DNA from: Lotus japonicus
Taxonomy: Eukaryota > Streptophyta > Magnoliopsida > Fabales > Fabaceae
Assembly: GCF_012489685.1 (NCBI RefSeq)
Contig: NC_080044.1
Span: 60,131,507 to 60,195,506 of the forward strand
Length of the DNA stretch: 64,000 bases
Direction of reading: 5' to 3'
Part shown: piece by piece, positions 24,390 to 36,538 of the stretch
Layout of the letters: each line of letters begins with the position of its first letter
Position numbering within the stretch: the first letter of the stretch is position 1
Translations under genes and position numbers: made by a program
The notes under the pieces: model-generated
Seen by the model: only the letters and a program-made list of their open reading frames with translations
Told to the model about the DNA's origin: nothing
The model's database searches: none

Positions 24390-25610
24390 TTTGCTTCTGT
24401 TGATTTGATGTGATATTGTTGGGGTTGTTGATATCTGATTTGATGTTATATTGTTAAGGTTGTTGATATCTGAGTTAATATATGTTGTTAAGTGGTTGAT
24501 ATCTGAGTTAATCTGTGTTGTTAAGTTGTTGATATCTGAGTGTTTACGGTGATTTTTGGTAAACAAATATCCTCTTAGTTCGACTAAAGGAAGTTTAGAT
24601 TCAGGGTCCTTTTGGGAAAACGTCTTGCCAAAGTGTTGTGTGTGAGTTGATGGTTTTCGACAACAAATGATCGATTCAAAAGAAACTGGATTTCACTGAA
24701 TAAGGATCAATTACACGAAGGTCAAAGTGTAACAAAGTAAAAAGGGAAATGCAAGGAATATAAATTTCGACAGGAACTTAAACAACAGAACTGGTGAATC
24801 CCAGGAAATTAACAAATAACACGACAAGTTCAAACGTAGTAAAGATAAATGCTTGGTTCTGCAACATACTCCTTCATCATCACGTCTTGCTCCTCGAGTC
24901 TCATTGATGCGGACATTAGAGCTTTTAGTGAATTTTGCAGAGTTGAGTTGGGAACCCCTTTTCTGACTTGAATTCTCCCATTTATAGGGCATATCCTTGG
25001 CGGTTTTCTTCTTCTTCTTGAATGGGTTAGTGGGTCTAACCCCCTCTTCCCACGATCTGGAGTTGTTTCTGGAAATTCCTTGTGCGGTGGTGGAGATCGT
25101 GTGCCTCAACTGCTTCAACCGCTTCTTGGCCACGTATTCAACCAACGTGGTGAGAGTCCGACTTGGTCAATGCTGCACGTGTTAAATGTGCCCCTGTTTG
25201 TAGCAATAGCTCTTATTGTCGAATTCGACTGCCCCTTTAACTTGGTGCATTTTTCCTTTCCCTTCTTTAGTCTAAATTCGACCTCCTTGTGTGCTTTGGG
25301 CATAATGTGTTTTTTCTTTCTTGGGCCAAAATATTGGGCCAACACTGAGTTAATCTTTGTTGTTAAGTTGTTGATATCTGGGTTGATCTATATTGTTGAG
25401 GTTATTGTCATATGATTTGATTCCATATTGTTGAGGTTGTTTATATCTGGTCTAATTCAATGTTGCTGCTTCTATTGATATCTATCTTGGATTATATTGT
25501 TAGCTTATTTATTTGTGGTATCTATGCTGTTAAGTTGTTGATATATGTTTTAAATCCCTATTGTCGATTTTGTTGATATGTAATTCGATTTCATATTGTT
25601 GGATGAATTG
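24390..25610 (+). repeat. Degenerate GTTGTTGATATCTGA repeats, split by an insertion
   Basis: Loosely periodic GTTGTTGATATCTGAGTTAAT-type words run from about 24390 to 24540 and resume at 25345-25610. The gap is the 804-bp solo LTR at 24541-25344. The repeats belong to the host LTR. Confidence 0.75.
24541..25344. mobile_element. Solo LTR (804 bp) nested in the larger solo LTR
   Basis: It starts TGTTTACGGTG and ends TTGGGCCAACA (TGTT...AACA), flanked by a perfect 5-bp duplication CTGAG at 24536-24540 and 25345-25349. The flanking GTTGATATCTGA repeats of the host LTR join smoothly once it is removed. No internal coding domain or second LTR is present. Confidence 0.88.
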
Positions 25611-26148
25611 TCATCTAACTTAAATTAATTTGCTAGTTTATTTATCATGATATGCAATTAAATTTGAATAGCATGATTTTCTCTTTTATATGTGGTAGTT
25701 GTATGGAGTTAACCATTTCTGTTTGTTATTTGTTGTTTGGGCGCTTAACGTTATTAGCGGTGAAGAGCCTTCCGACGATGCTTAGTTATGCATGAGATGG
25801 AGAAGGGATAGTAAGCCGCAGAGTAAAGATGGAAGAAGTTGTTTAGTTTCCTCTTAGTAGTTTATGCTTCGAGTCTTCTTCGTCATCTGAAAACTCTGTT
25901 ACTAAAATCCTGCTTTCGTCACTGTTTAAGTGTGCGTACTTATTTTGGAACCTTGCTTATGTTATTGTAAGTCACTATTATTAATGTCGGGAACGGGTTG
26001 TTTAATTAAGGCTATGTCATGTCTTCAAATATGATTAGTTGTTTGAAAAAAATATATCATGTTTTCCTTAGGATTGTATATTAGTCCTCAGACTTTGTTA
26101 GGTTTCTAATGTGATTCCTCGGTTGAGAAATCGGGGCGTTACAAACTC

Positions 26149-28770
26149 AGTCCAATTACACCCTTGTATTTCAATTCTCAACATTAATAAAATAAGTGAC
26201 TTTAGTCTAAGCTCTTCATTTTGTGATGGCGTTGTGTATCAGTTGCGATTTTTAACTGTTAAAACTTATATTTTTTTAGCATTATATAGTAGCAGTTGAA
26301 ACCGTTGTAAAATGAACAACATTAACTAATAGTAGAGACTAAAATATAAAAATAGTGATTTTTTAAAGGGATTAAAAAATCAATTTACTATTAAAAACAT
26401 ATTTAACCCTATTTGAATTTTGAGTATCTAAAAGTAAAAATGGGAAAGTAGGTGTGAGGTCGACTTTCATTAATTTGGAAGTGGCCAATATTAAGCATGT
26501 TTATTATATTTATGTATAACAAATTAGCAAAGCTACTCTGATTGGATCACGGTCATCCTGACACATTACTCTCCCCCAAGTTATGAACAAAAAGTTTTAC
26601 TATTTCAATTAGTTTAAGAAATAAATATCATAATAGTAATAGTAAAGTTCGACACTATTTATTTTCCCAATCCCGCTACAATTAGCTTTTCATATATTAA
26701 TAGGTAGGATGCTTCAATTCTTACATAGTTATTGCTTTAATATATTGTAATCTCTAATTGCTCTTGAGTCAAATAAAGTGGATAGTATAGTGACAAATTA
26801 CAGTCATGAAAAGTATAATAAATTAATAATCACCCCTGGTTAATTGGATTTAGCGTTGAATTTGCCATACATGTTTACTTTTACAGCTATATCACTATAT
26901 ATTATTTGATGATTAATCCAAAAAACAACATTGACCTTTTCTTTTGCAAAGGAAGAAGGTGTACTTTGTCGTTACACACGAGGTACCACTGCATGTGATA
27001 ATAACTGATGCAACACTGCACTATTTTTAAGACTAACCAAAAAGTACAACTCAAAATTTAACTCTCACTCACATCTTCAAAATTCCAAGTAAAAACTATT
27101 TGATTCCATGTAGCATTGATATATTGAAGTTGAAGGGCAATGGAGATCAAGATTCAGTGTCATGTTCAATACAAAAAAAGCTAGCATTTGTGTTAGCCTC
27201 ATTTGTTTCCATTACATGTCGTCACTTCAATTTTTTTTCCTCACTAGTTTAGTGGTCATGCAATGCCAAATTCTATAACAAGAAACTAGAAGCTCATCAT
27301 AAATGCAAAGAAAACGAAATTGGGTTTGATTTGTGTGGAGCTTGCTCACATGAGATTGACGGAAAAGGAACAGTGTCAGCCTCAACTTCAAGAGTGTAAC
27401 CAATAAGCAATGTTGAAATTGACGTCCCTTATAAACAACCATGGCCACTGCTTGTTCTCTCTGAAACTTTACATTGATTTAGATCCATTTTCCATGTGCC
27501 ACTTGTGGTCCTAATGCTGAAACAAGATAACTCGCAATAGCATAGGTTGAGTGACTACAAAATTCCCCTTGTGTATAACATGTTGTCTTTTTCCCATGAT
27601 ACCCTTCAAATCTAATGATTCTGAATTGGAAAATGCCATTTGTTTGATTTGGATCAAAAGTGAAATTGAGAAATGAATTGATTGAGAGGATTGGTGGCTT
27701 AGTGCAACTAAACATCCCTATTTAAGGCATTTGATAATGGACAAGTAAACACCCTTAGAGGGCAAAAAAGTGATGAAGATGAAACGAAGTTTGGATAATC
27801 CATGGGATCCTCCTAAATGAGTATGTAGTAACCCACATTAAGGGACCATTGATGTGTGAAGTTGAGCATGTAATCTGATGTGAAACTAAATGGTGTCTAA
27901 TTAGGCCCATGGGAAAGGTGGATTTGAGGAATCCCAAAGTTTCCCAGCAAAGGTGCAGAACAAAAGGCAAAGGGCAAAGGCAAAATGAAATGATTACTTG
28001 AATGGGACGGGACCCGCTCCATAATCTTTCCTTTCCAGGTCTTTCAATTTTTTGACTTGGGATGGTGTCCCACATCGGCCACCATTGTCTTTATGGATTG
28101 AATGATAAAAAAGAGCACCTCACGTGGAGTCTGAACCAAAGAGCCAGCCTCACCCTCAGTGTCCAACCACATTCAAAAGGGGAACTAACTCAACCATGAG
28201 GTTTTGTTCGTTGGTCGGTTCTTCACCTCATCTCTTAACCATGAGTTCGATATTTCAATGCAAAATTAAGCACATTTTATGATCTATTGTTTCCAGACTA
28301 ACGCTACACGAGCACCAGCTATTAAGAGATTAATCAGTGTTGTTGATGGTGGATACCGATTGAAAAGATGGAACTAACTTCAGCCTTCCATCACATAAAA
28401 AATTTCACAAATCAAAACAAACAAATATCTAAGATTTTTCCACTTCAAGCTGTCCATACAACTAAAAGGAAAATGAAAAAAAAAACAAGAAATATCAAGT
28501 TATACAATGAAAAAGCTCATCACAACAACAAAGCAATTTCTTTTCTGAAAAAAACCATGCTTTTTAAAGCTCACCCATATAATTCCCACTCATTATCTTT
28601 GTTGCTTAAAGCTCTTGTTGCCCTCCCACTCCTAGCTACCCCTTATCTCCTCTCACTCTTCTTTCTCTCTCTCTCTAAACCACATCAATTCCAAGGGCAA
28701 AGGAAGAAACAAATAACTAGACACACACACACATCTCTTCCTCTAAATATATTTTCAGTTATGAGAATGA
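26149..28770. other. Intergenic region and upstream region of the TCP gene
   Basis: AT-rich up to about 27000, then less so. Short frames at 27227-27448, 27479-27715 and 27755-28075 (minus) and 28368-28799 (plus) have no recognisable domain. A CACGTG G-box occurs at about 28120 (CTCACGTGGAG), and CT-rich tracts lie near 28640-28680. The last 500 bases probably contain the TCP promoter. Confidence 0.5.
28744..28751 (+). promoter_or_regulatory. Candidate TATA box of the TCP14-like gene
   Basis: TAAATATA lies about 150 bases before the ATG at 28897. The following CT/CA-rich stretch is typical of a plant leader. Other AT-rich stretches upstream could serve instead. Confidence 0.35.
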
Positions 28771-28896
28771 GAGAAAGAAAGACCCACCACACAGATTAAA
28801 CTATACACTCACTGATCACACTCACTCACTCACACAAATAAACAAACACATACACTACAACTTTTCATTCTCTATCTTCTCCTTCTCCATGCGATC

Positions 28897-30135
28897 ATGG
28901 ACGGAGGTGATGATTTCCACCACCACCACCACCGTCAGAACTTCCCATTCCAGCTCCTGGAGAAGAAAGAAGACCAAGAACCCGCCGCCTCGTGCTCCAC
29001 CTCCTCCCCATACCCTTCCCTAGCAATCTCTGCAGAACAACCCAGCACGTCCAATTCAACCCGATCCAATAACCAGCAGCTGGTACCGGCACCGGAGGAT
29101 CCAGCTCAGGGGAAAAAACCTCCGCCGAAGCGGACCTCCACCAAGGACCGCCACACCAAGGTGGAGGGCCGCGGCAGGCGTATCCGAATGCCGGCCCTCT
29201 GCGCCGCTAGAGTTTTCCAACTCACCCGCGAGCTCGGCCACAAGTCCGACGGCGAGACCATCGAGTGGCTCCTCCAGCAGGCTGAGCCCGCCGTCATCGC
29301 CGCCACCGGAACGGGAACAATCCCGGCGAACTTCACCTCGCTCAACATCTCGCTCCGTAGCTCTGGCTCCTCCATGTCGGTTCCTTCCCAGCTCAGATCC
29401 TCGTACTTCAACCCGAACTTCTCCGTCCAGCAACGGCGGAGCATGTTCCCCGGGATCGGACTTTCCTCCGACAACTCCGGCGTCGGGACAACGCTGCTGA
29501 ATTTCCAATCCGGCAACCTCGCCGCCGGGATGCTGCAGCAGGCAAAGCAGGAGCAGCAGCTCCGCGACGGCGGCGGCGGCGCGCCGTCGTCGTCGACCAT
29601 TGACTTATCAGAAACAACTACAGAAGAAAGCCTCGGAAGGAAGAGAAGACCATCGGAACATCACCATGACCAGATGGGAAGCTATCTCCTCCAGTCAAGT
29701 GCAGGCGCGATTCCGGCTAGTCAGATTCCGGCGAACATATGGATGGTGCAGGCGAATTCCAATAACCAAGTCATGGGTATCGGCGGCGGTGGTGGTGGTG
29801 GTGGCGGCGGAGGTAGTGGTAATGACCCTGTTTGGACTTTTCCACCGATGAACAACAGTGCTTTATACAGAGGAACCATGTCAAGTGGGTTACATTTCAT
29901 GAATTTTCCAACACCCATGGCCTTGTTACCGGGTCAGCAACAACAACAAATGGGTAGTGGAAACAACAACATGAATCATCATGAAGGGCATTTGAACATG
30001 CTTGCAGGGTTAAGTGCTTATAATCGTTCTGTTTCTGAGTCTCAGCAACAACAACAACCAAGTGGGTCTCAACAGTCACACCGTGGTGGAAGCCATGATG
30101 AACGCCATGATAACAGCACCAGCCACGACTCTTAG
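28897..30135 (+). CDS. TCP14: Class I TCP transcription factor, TCP14-like
   Basis: A single-exon gene of 412 residues. The basic region [20 protein letters not shown] starts at residue 83 and is followed by the helix-loop-helix up to about 136 ([20 protein letters not shown], then WLLQQAEP). This is the class I signature, with the following [20 protein letters not shown] block shared with TCP14/TCP15. The N-terminal MDGGDD, His run and FPFQLL, and the C-terminal [15 protein letters not shown] and SGLHFMNF blocks match TCP14 rather than other class I members. Class I TCPs bind GTGGGNCC-type sites in the nucleus; TCP14 promotes cell division, internode growth and seed germination and is a hub for pathogen effectors (established for Arabidopsis). 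The 5' half is GC-rich, unlike the surroundings. A Gly run (about residues 297-307) and Gln runs are low-complexity. It is shorter than Arabidopsis TCP14 (489). A short upstream ATG at 28889 is out of frame. Confidence 0.95.
   Translation: MDGGDDFHHHHHRQNFPFQLLEKKEDQEPAASCSTSSPYPSLAISAEQPSTSNSTRSNNQQLVPAPEDPAQGKKPPPKRTSTKDRHTKVEGRGRRIRMPALCAARVFQLTRELGHKSDGETIEWLLQQAEPAVIAATGTGTIPANFTSLNISLRSSGSSMSVPSQLRSSYFNPNFSVQQRRSMFPGIGLSSDNSGVGTTLLNFQSGNLAAGMLQQAKQEQQLRDGGGGAPSSSTIDLSETTTEESLGRKRRPSEHHHDQMGSYLLQSSAGAIPASQIPANIWMVQANSNNQVMGIGGGGGGGGGGGSGNDPVWTFPPMNNSALYRGTMSSGLHFMNFPTPMALLPGQQQQQMGSGNNNMNHHEGHLNMLAGLSAYNRSVSESQQQQQPSGSQQSHRGGSHDERHDNSTSHDS
29778..29820 (+). repeat. GGN/GGT repeat encoding poly-glycine
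   Basis: A GGC/GGT run in the TCP coding sequence, encoding an uninterrupted Gly stretch. Its length is likely to vary among alleles, and it stays in frame. Confidence 0.9.
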
Positions 30136-33100
30136 AAGAAGAAGCATCAATCATGTTCATCATTTCATCCACCACCACCAGCTTCATGATCTTCTTCTTC
30201 TTGCTTGTGTAGTAGTGGTTGTGTTTAATTAACACACGTGAGAGGTTTGGTTGATTGATTGATCTTCAAAATTGAGTTTTATTATTATTTATTATTCCAA
30301 AAGATTAATTTTTTAGTGTGATTAAGATTTTGGAGGAGATGGGGTTGATGCAAATTGCAAGAGAAGAGAAGAAGATTAAGAGGGTTGGTTTTTTACTTTT
30401 TAGGGTTTGGGATTGAGAAGATGACACTATTTAACATTTGGGTATTTGCCTCTGCCTGTTATTTTTTTCTTGTGGGGTAAAAAAGATGTCTTCTTTGAGA
30501 GTATTTATTTATCACTACACAATAGTATCTTATGATCATCATTGTTTGTGCAATTCTCTTTATTTGCTTTGTAATTTGATGCTTTTCATGTGGAAGAGAG
30601 AAACGAAGAAAACGACTCATCACTTCTTTGCTGAGTTAGTTCCCTACCTAACAGGCATTATTTTGGGGTTATTTTTTTACTTTCTTTTACTTTTCTCTCT
30701 ATCTTTCTGGGCCAGAATGCTCGTGTGGTAAAATAAAAGGGATGGATAAAACAGTGATTGTTACTGCCAGTGAGTGTGGTGATATTAAATTTTACATTGC
30801 TTTTTGATCATTGAGAATGTGAGGAAATGGGTTTATTACTGCATGAATGATTAAGAATTAGGGGTAATAGGACGTTGGGTAGGGTCAGGGGCCTTATCGG
30901 GTTCCAGGTGTTGGGTCAGGTGGTGGGGTCAAGGTGCTGGTTATTGCCCAAACCAATGTACCATGTCACTGACAAACAGGTGGATCATTCCCCATCTTCT
31001 CTGTTCTTTTTTTAAAAAAATTAATCTTTTTCTTTTGCTCTTTTAATGGAGCAGTTGTTGCTGGCAATGGCATCACAGAGAGATCCATCACCATGGTGAG
31101 TCTTAAATGACCCTACTGGGATAATAAGGCCCACCATCCATCAATCAGGACCGTTCATTTCATGGGGTCCATGTCCTCTTCATGGTCGTATTGAATGATT
31201 GGGTCTGTGCTCAGCAATGGGAAAACGTGGAATCTTAATCTGGAGTTGAGTTTCATTTGATGCCCTTCAATTCAATTACTGTCTCCCTCCAAAATGTTTT
31301 GAACAATTGATAGTTGCTAGCTACTACCACACAATTGGCAAATGGATTTTCTAATCTTCTCCCCCTATATGTCTATTTTTATATATTTTATTTTGTGCCT
31401 GTCTCTGATTCTTCATTTTGCTTGACATAAGTCCCTTCTTAGTTTTCCTTCATAGTCAATTTGGCATGCTTTGAAATCTTTCATCTATAAAACTATTAAT
31501 TTTTTGAAACCAAAATTAGTTCCGGTGAGAAACTTATACGAGTATATAGTAACTTCTGAATTGGAGAATTGATTCTAATTCTTTAAAAGTGATTATGAGG
31601 TTTTCTAGTGTAGAATTGAATACACAAATAAAAATTATGATCAAGTCAAAATCACGATGGACAACTATAAAAAGTAAAAGAAATTACTTCACTCTATTAT
31701 AATTTTAACTCCCATGATTTTCTAGGTGTGTCCAAACATGTATATATACCTAATTTCGAATAATCTTGTTATCCTAAAATTTAATGTATAAAAAAGAGAA
31801 ACAGAATCAAATAATATTTTCTCCTTTACTAAAATATTCAGGACATTAATATGCATTCAATTGAAAATTAGTAGGGAAGGTGGAAAGCAGGATTAGGATA
31901 TTCCCTCCACTATAAATAAATTTTGTTGTCCACACTCCACACAATATGATTTGAAACCAACTTTATTTATGATTATAATTATGAATTGATGACATCAATA
32001 ACATGAGTGCAAAGCAAGCAGCCATTGAAAATGCACTTGTTAAATCATAATCAGAAGCCCACAATATCTGATTATTAAGATAATGTGTTATTTGATAAGA
32101 ATGGTCAATGGAATGAGGTACCTTGGTGTGGTTCCAATTATGGGCACTAAACAATGAACTGATAATGACACCGCTGAAATGCATGGTTCCCACCTAGCTA
32201 GATAGCTCTATATAGCTAGAGCTGCCATTGAATTATAAGTCTGGTACTATATATACAAAGAAGTGTTGTATCTTGGTAATTGAGATGAATGTTTTTGGTA
32301 GTGAAAATAACAGAAAGATGTGCATGTCCGTGTGGTGTGCATGTATCAGAGAATTGAAGACACTTTTACAGTAAAATTTTCTGAGAGCTTAGGCGTAATA
32401 GTACTGTACTGTATTCTGTGACTAATATAATGTAGTATTGTGGTATGAACCCAGATGAAAGATTATTGTTTCTTTCAGTAAATAAATCTTGCACTTACAG
32501 CTTCAACATTTATGTTACATATGTATGTCCAATTATAATATTCAACCATTTTATCATGTTTTAGTTGAATTGAAATCAGAAAAATGTATATGGTTCAGAA
32601 TGTCACATTCATGCAAATCAAATTTTATTCAGAATTTTATTACAAGTTCTTAAGAATTATTAATTATATTTTTATTGTAAGTTATTAACATAAGCTAAAA
32701 AGGAGAGGAGAGATGACTTTTCATCTACCGTCCATGGTTTCAAACCAAAAACAAATATATACCATACATCCTTATTACATTAGTCTAAGTATTTAATTAT
32801 GACCACTTTCAAAAAAAAAAAGTATTTAATTATGACGGAAAGTAGAGGGCAATGTAACCTGTTTGGTGGGGACGCGAAAATAATTAATTGCTTATAATCA
32901 AAAGAAGGAGAGCGTATTATTATCTATAATTAGTAACTCTAGTACTATTGTATTTAATTTATTTTATAAATGTATCCAAATTTTTTAAAGACATCAATGG
33001 GTGATTGCTCACTAACCACACTAACCACACGGCCTAATCAATATCACTTCGAACAATTTGAAGGTTTCACAATTAAGTGAATATCATGTTAGTGAAATCG

Positions 33101-34293
33101 AACAAAGTCAGCACACATACTAAACAATTGCAAGGTTACTTAATGACAGTCATCATTGTCTCGAAAGTGTTTTCATGTCTATAAAACATTACTCATTGTG
33201 ATATCTGAATTCTGCTATGACTTTGAAATTCTCTCTCTAATCTAAATGTTAATTAAGGCGTCAAAGTGATGTTTGCAAGTACACCGAAGCTTCACTCCAC
33301 CAAACTCTATCATAGACACTACTACCACTATATTTAAATCTAGATCCACTCTGCAAAGATGAGTAGTGCCTCAAGTTCTTCCTCTCACCTCGTCCTTGAT
33401 TAGTGTTTAATCATCACCTATAAAAATGAACCGCATTTTATGATATCGTTAGACGTGCTTTGTGTGAGTACCCCCATGGTGCAACCACAACTAGTGGTTT
33501 AGTCACAACATATACTTGATTATATATTCACCATGGAGTGAAGAAGGATACGGCCTGGGTCGTACAAAATCTTGACCACATGGATCTGAAATCTGAATAT
33601 GAATAAGTGATGAAATGGTACACTCCACAGCAATGGTCCCCCTGAGGCTGAAAATGCATAGCATGACCAATTTCGTAAAATGTGAACAAGTCGGCTAGAT
33701 TTTGGGCACAAAAAGTAGCTGCGAAATTACCTGCAACAGATTCTTTAACATTTGGGCCATAACATCCCTAGCTAGTTCCTTGTTTGGGCCCATCCAAAAT
33801 CTATTAATCTGTCCCACGGAAATACAATTTTTGTTGAGGCACCACCATGTGCTTCCTTACTCTTGTTTAGCCTGCAGGTTGGTGGTTACTGGTTATGACT
33901 TATGACATTGAGAGTCCTTACAGATCTAGACCCACCACCACAACATCAATATATCAACTCAAATGTTCGTGTGCTGGCTTGCTATGTTTGCACTTTTTAT
34001 GATCGTATAGGGGAAGGTGAGATGAATTGGCCCATTGTCATTTATTGCTTTAGCTACATTTAGAGAGAAAAGAAAATTAAGATGATGTTGGAAGATCCAG
34101 AACACAGCATCAATGTTCAAATTCACTGAATTCTTAGCAGATTAAAACAGTAACAACTTCAAAAAAAAGTTAATGTAAAAGTGGTAGCAATAAGGAGATT
34201 TTACCTCCAATTTCCCTAGGCAGAGATGCTTACTGTTACGGAATAATATTATCATAGCGGCTTACTACAATAATGAAAATTATGATTAATTAA
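30136..34293. other. 3' UTR of the TCP gene and intergenic region
   Basis: The first 300-500 bases after the stop probably form the 3' UTR. Beyond about 30750 I see only AT-rich DNA with short meaningless frames (30438-30731, 31963-32193, 33520-33905). No RNA gene and no transposon with paired ends was found. Confidence 0.5.
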
Positions 34294-34295
34294 TA

Positions 34296-34876
34296 CTCCC
34301 TCCGTCCCTAATTATAAGCTAAAGTTGAGACTTATGTTTTGTCACTAAATATAAGCTAAAGTTGTAAAAGCTAATATTTCTTTCCAAATTTACTCTTGCA
34401 TTTATTGGTAGTGGAGCACTATTCATAGTATAATAATTAAAAAGTTCTATCTTAAATAGGGGTAAACATGAAAAGTTGTACATTTTTTTCAAAAACCAAT
34501 GCATCAATTAAACCTTTCTTAATAAACGTGATTTTTACAACTTTAGCTTATACTCCCTCCGGTCCTATTTATAAGCAACAAAAAAAAAATTCACATAGTT
34601 TAAGAAATGTAGTAAAACTAGATAAAATGCATTAAATTTGTCTTGAATCAAAATAAACTTCCAAAATTACCCTTTGTTATTCATGTTGGAAAGTGGGAAA
34701 GAGAGAGAATAATTAATGAGACACATTCTACAAGTTAGAATTAATAAGGGCATCATTGGAAAAAAATAATTAATATAGCTCAAACTTTCATTTGGTTCTT
34801 ATAAAAAATACCAAGATTTTTCTTCTCTTTCATGCTTATAAATAGGACCGGAGGGAGTAATTAGGGACAGAGGGAG
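34296..34876. mobile_element. Stowaway MITE (outer), split by a second Stowaway
   Basis: It begins CTCCCTCCGTCCCTAATTAT and ends ATTAGGGACAGAGGGAG, flanked by TA on both sides (34294-34295, 34877-34878). AAGCTAAAGTT near the left end pairs with AACTTTAGCTT before the inner insertion. These are Tc1/mariner-derived Stowaway ends. Without the insertion the element is about 274 bp. Confidence 0.9.
34553..34857. mobile_element. Stowaway MITE (inner)
   Basis: The left end CTCCCTCCGGTCCTATTTAT and right end ATAAATAGGACCGGAGGGAG are perfect inverted repeats. TA dinucleotides flank it at 34551-34552 and 34858-34859. It is inserted close to the right end of the outer Stowaway. The perfect TIRs suggest the inner copy is younger. 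Confidence 0.93.
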
Positions 34877-34910
34877 TATATCTTAATTCAACTTATTTAG
34901 ATATCTCAGT

Positions 34911-35711
34911 CCAAGGTTGTCAGACTCGTGAGTCTAAGCAGACTCGTTTTGGGTAGGTAGACTCGACTCGTTGACTCGACTCGTAGACTCGACGAGACTC
35001 GAGTCTACCAAAAATGAAAATTTACTAAGTATAACCCTGACATTGCACTCACTCACTGTCCCAGAAAACAAAAATAGCAGGTAAAAAAGCAAAAGCAAAT
35101 TACTCACTCACAGGCACAGTCACTATCTCAGAAATGAAAGAACGGGAAAATTAAAAAAAAAACAAAAGAACTCACAGAAATAGAAGGTACACCAAGAGAA
35201 GGAGATGAAAATGAACAAACAGAGAATAGGGAACAAACAGGACAGGGAAAGAACAGTAGAACACGAAATGAAAAAAGAAGAAGCAAAGACAAAGAAGAAG
35301 CAGTAGCAAATCGGGAAGGAAGAAGGAAATGAAAAATAAAAATAAAACAAACAGGACAGGGAAAGAACAGTAGAACACGATGGAGAGAAGCTTACCCACG
35401 AACAGGGTAGGAGACGCGAGAGGCGGCGCGGGCGGCGGCGGCGGCGGCTCGCACGCTGAGTGTGGAAGAGGAACACGCGAAGGAGGAAGAGGAACACGCG
35501 AGATAGGTTTAGTTTTAGGGATTTTTAATAAATTTGGGATTTTTTAACTTTAAAAAAAAAAAAAAAACCTTGACTCGGTGACTCGCGAGTCGACCGATTC
35601 AGACCGAGTCAGGCCAGAAAACGAGTCTGGTAGCGAGTCGACTCGTTTTTCCTAGGTAGACTCGCGAGTCTACCGAGTCAGCGAGTTAACTCGCGAGTCT
35701 AACAACCTTGG
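34911..35711. mobile_element. Fold-back DNA element rich in GACTCG motifs (801 bp)
   Basis: Ends CCAAGGTTGTCAGACTCG and its near-complement GAGTCTAACAACCTTGG are flanked by the 6-bp direct repeat CTCAGT (34905-34910, 35712-35717). The first and last ~150 bases are packed with GACTCG/CGAGTC words in both orientations, so long stretches can fold back. The middle is purine-rich on the plus strand and includes GGCGGCGGCGG near 35425-35445. No transposase is present. A 6-bp duplication does not identify the superfamily: Mutator normally gives 9-11 bp and hAT 8. Confidence 0.75.
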
Positions 35712-35961
35712 CTCAGTCCGTATTGCGAGATGTCCCAAATCTAATCTTTAGGATTCACTTAATTAGGTGAGAAAGAATGATCGTTAAGGGATACACCTTC
35801 ATTCTATATTTGATCCTACTTATGAGCATTGTTGATTTGGACGTCAGAGTTATCACGACAAACGAAGAATATGACGAGGGCATAGGAGAAGAAGCGAGGA
35901 TCATCAAAGTCAACATTCAGGCTCATCAAAGTCAACATTCAGGTTTGTTATGAACACCTAC

Positions 35962-36475
35962 CATGGACGGATCCATGTTAAGGCTAGGTGTGGCTTTAGC
36001 CACACCAGTTTTTTTTAACTGTATATTATTAATTAGTGATAACTTTTAATACATAGTAATAGTCATGAAGTTAAAGATAGGGATGACAAGAATAAAAGTA
36101 AATATGAATTGTTATTTGTGGATACCTTGTATATAATTTTGGACTGTGTTAATATATTACATAGTTCATAATTGATTATTAAATTTGTTTGATTTGTATG
36201 ATTCGATTGATTATAGTGAATCTAAGGACGTAGCATTTTATTTGCCATGTTTTTTGTTTAAGAATGTCTCTCAATACGAGGGAAATCACTTTGTGACAGA
36301 GGGTGGTTGTCATCTAATCACCCTTGGACTATAAACTATTCTATTTCCATGATAAACTTTTTCTCATGATTTTATCTATAATATTTCTCTTTTTCGAAAA
36401 AAAAATTCAATATATTTTAGTCTATAATTTCTTTTATGTTTAGCCACAGTGATATATACGGTCTGGATCCGCCCT
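35962..36475. mobile_element. hAT-like non-autonomous relic
   Basis: Left TGGACGGATCCATG and right GTCTGGATCCGCCC resemble the GTGGCGGATCCA terminus seen in the hAT at 20403. GTGGCTTTAGCCACACC follows the left end and TTAGCCACAGTG precedes the right end. The flanks share CTACCA (7 of 8 bases with one mismatch), a degraded 8-bp duplication. No coding sequence is present, and the exact ends are uncertain by a few bases. Confidence 0.5.
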
Positions 36476-36538
36476 ACCAAGCATGATTTTAACCGTAGAA
36501 TTTAACATGTATTCATTGGAAAGACAAAAGTTTTCCTT

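Larger units (their letters stand above)
22027..26143 (+). mobile_element. Large gypsy-like solo LTR (4.1 kb, including a nested insertion)
   Basis: It starts TGTAAGATCCGGGATTTTAG and ends AATCGGGGCGTTACA, terminal sequences typical of plant chromovirus (Tekay-like) LTRs. The flanking pentamers AACTA (22022-22026) and AACTC (26144-26148) differ by one base. No gag-pol is present between the ends; open frames such as 22333-22833 show no domain. TATAAATAGC at 22731-22740 is a good LTR promoter and sets plus orientation. Without the 804-bp insertion and its duplicated target the LTR is about 3.3 kb. Confidence 0.75.

Noticed and set aside
27227..28075. Three consecutive minus-strand frames as a multi-exon gene
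   Set aside because: No family similarity, no consistent splice phases, and the frames are interrupted by AT-rich DNA.
28368..28799. 143-codon open frame upstream of TCP14
   Set aside because: Composition is Lys/Asn then Leu/Ser-rich with no domain. It overlaps the presumed promoter and CT-rich leader, so it is most likely chance.
35123..35497. 124-codon minus-strand frame rich in Phe, Leu and Ser
   Set aside because: It is the complement of an A/G-rich low-complexity stretch inside the fold-back element, not a membrane protein.
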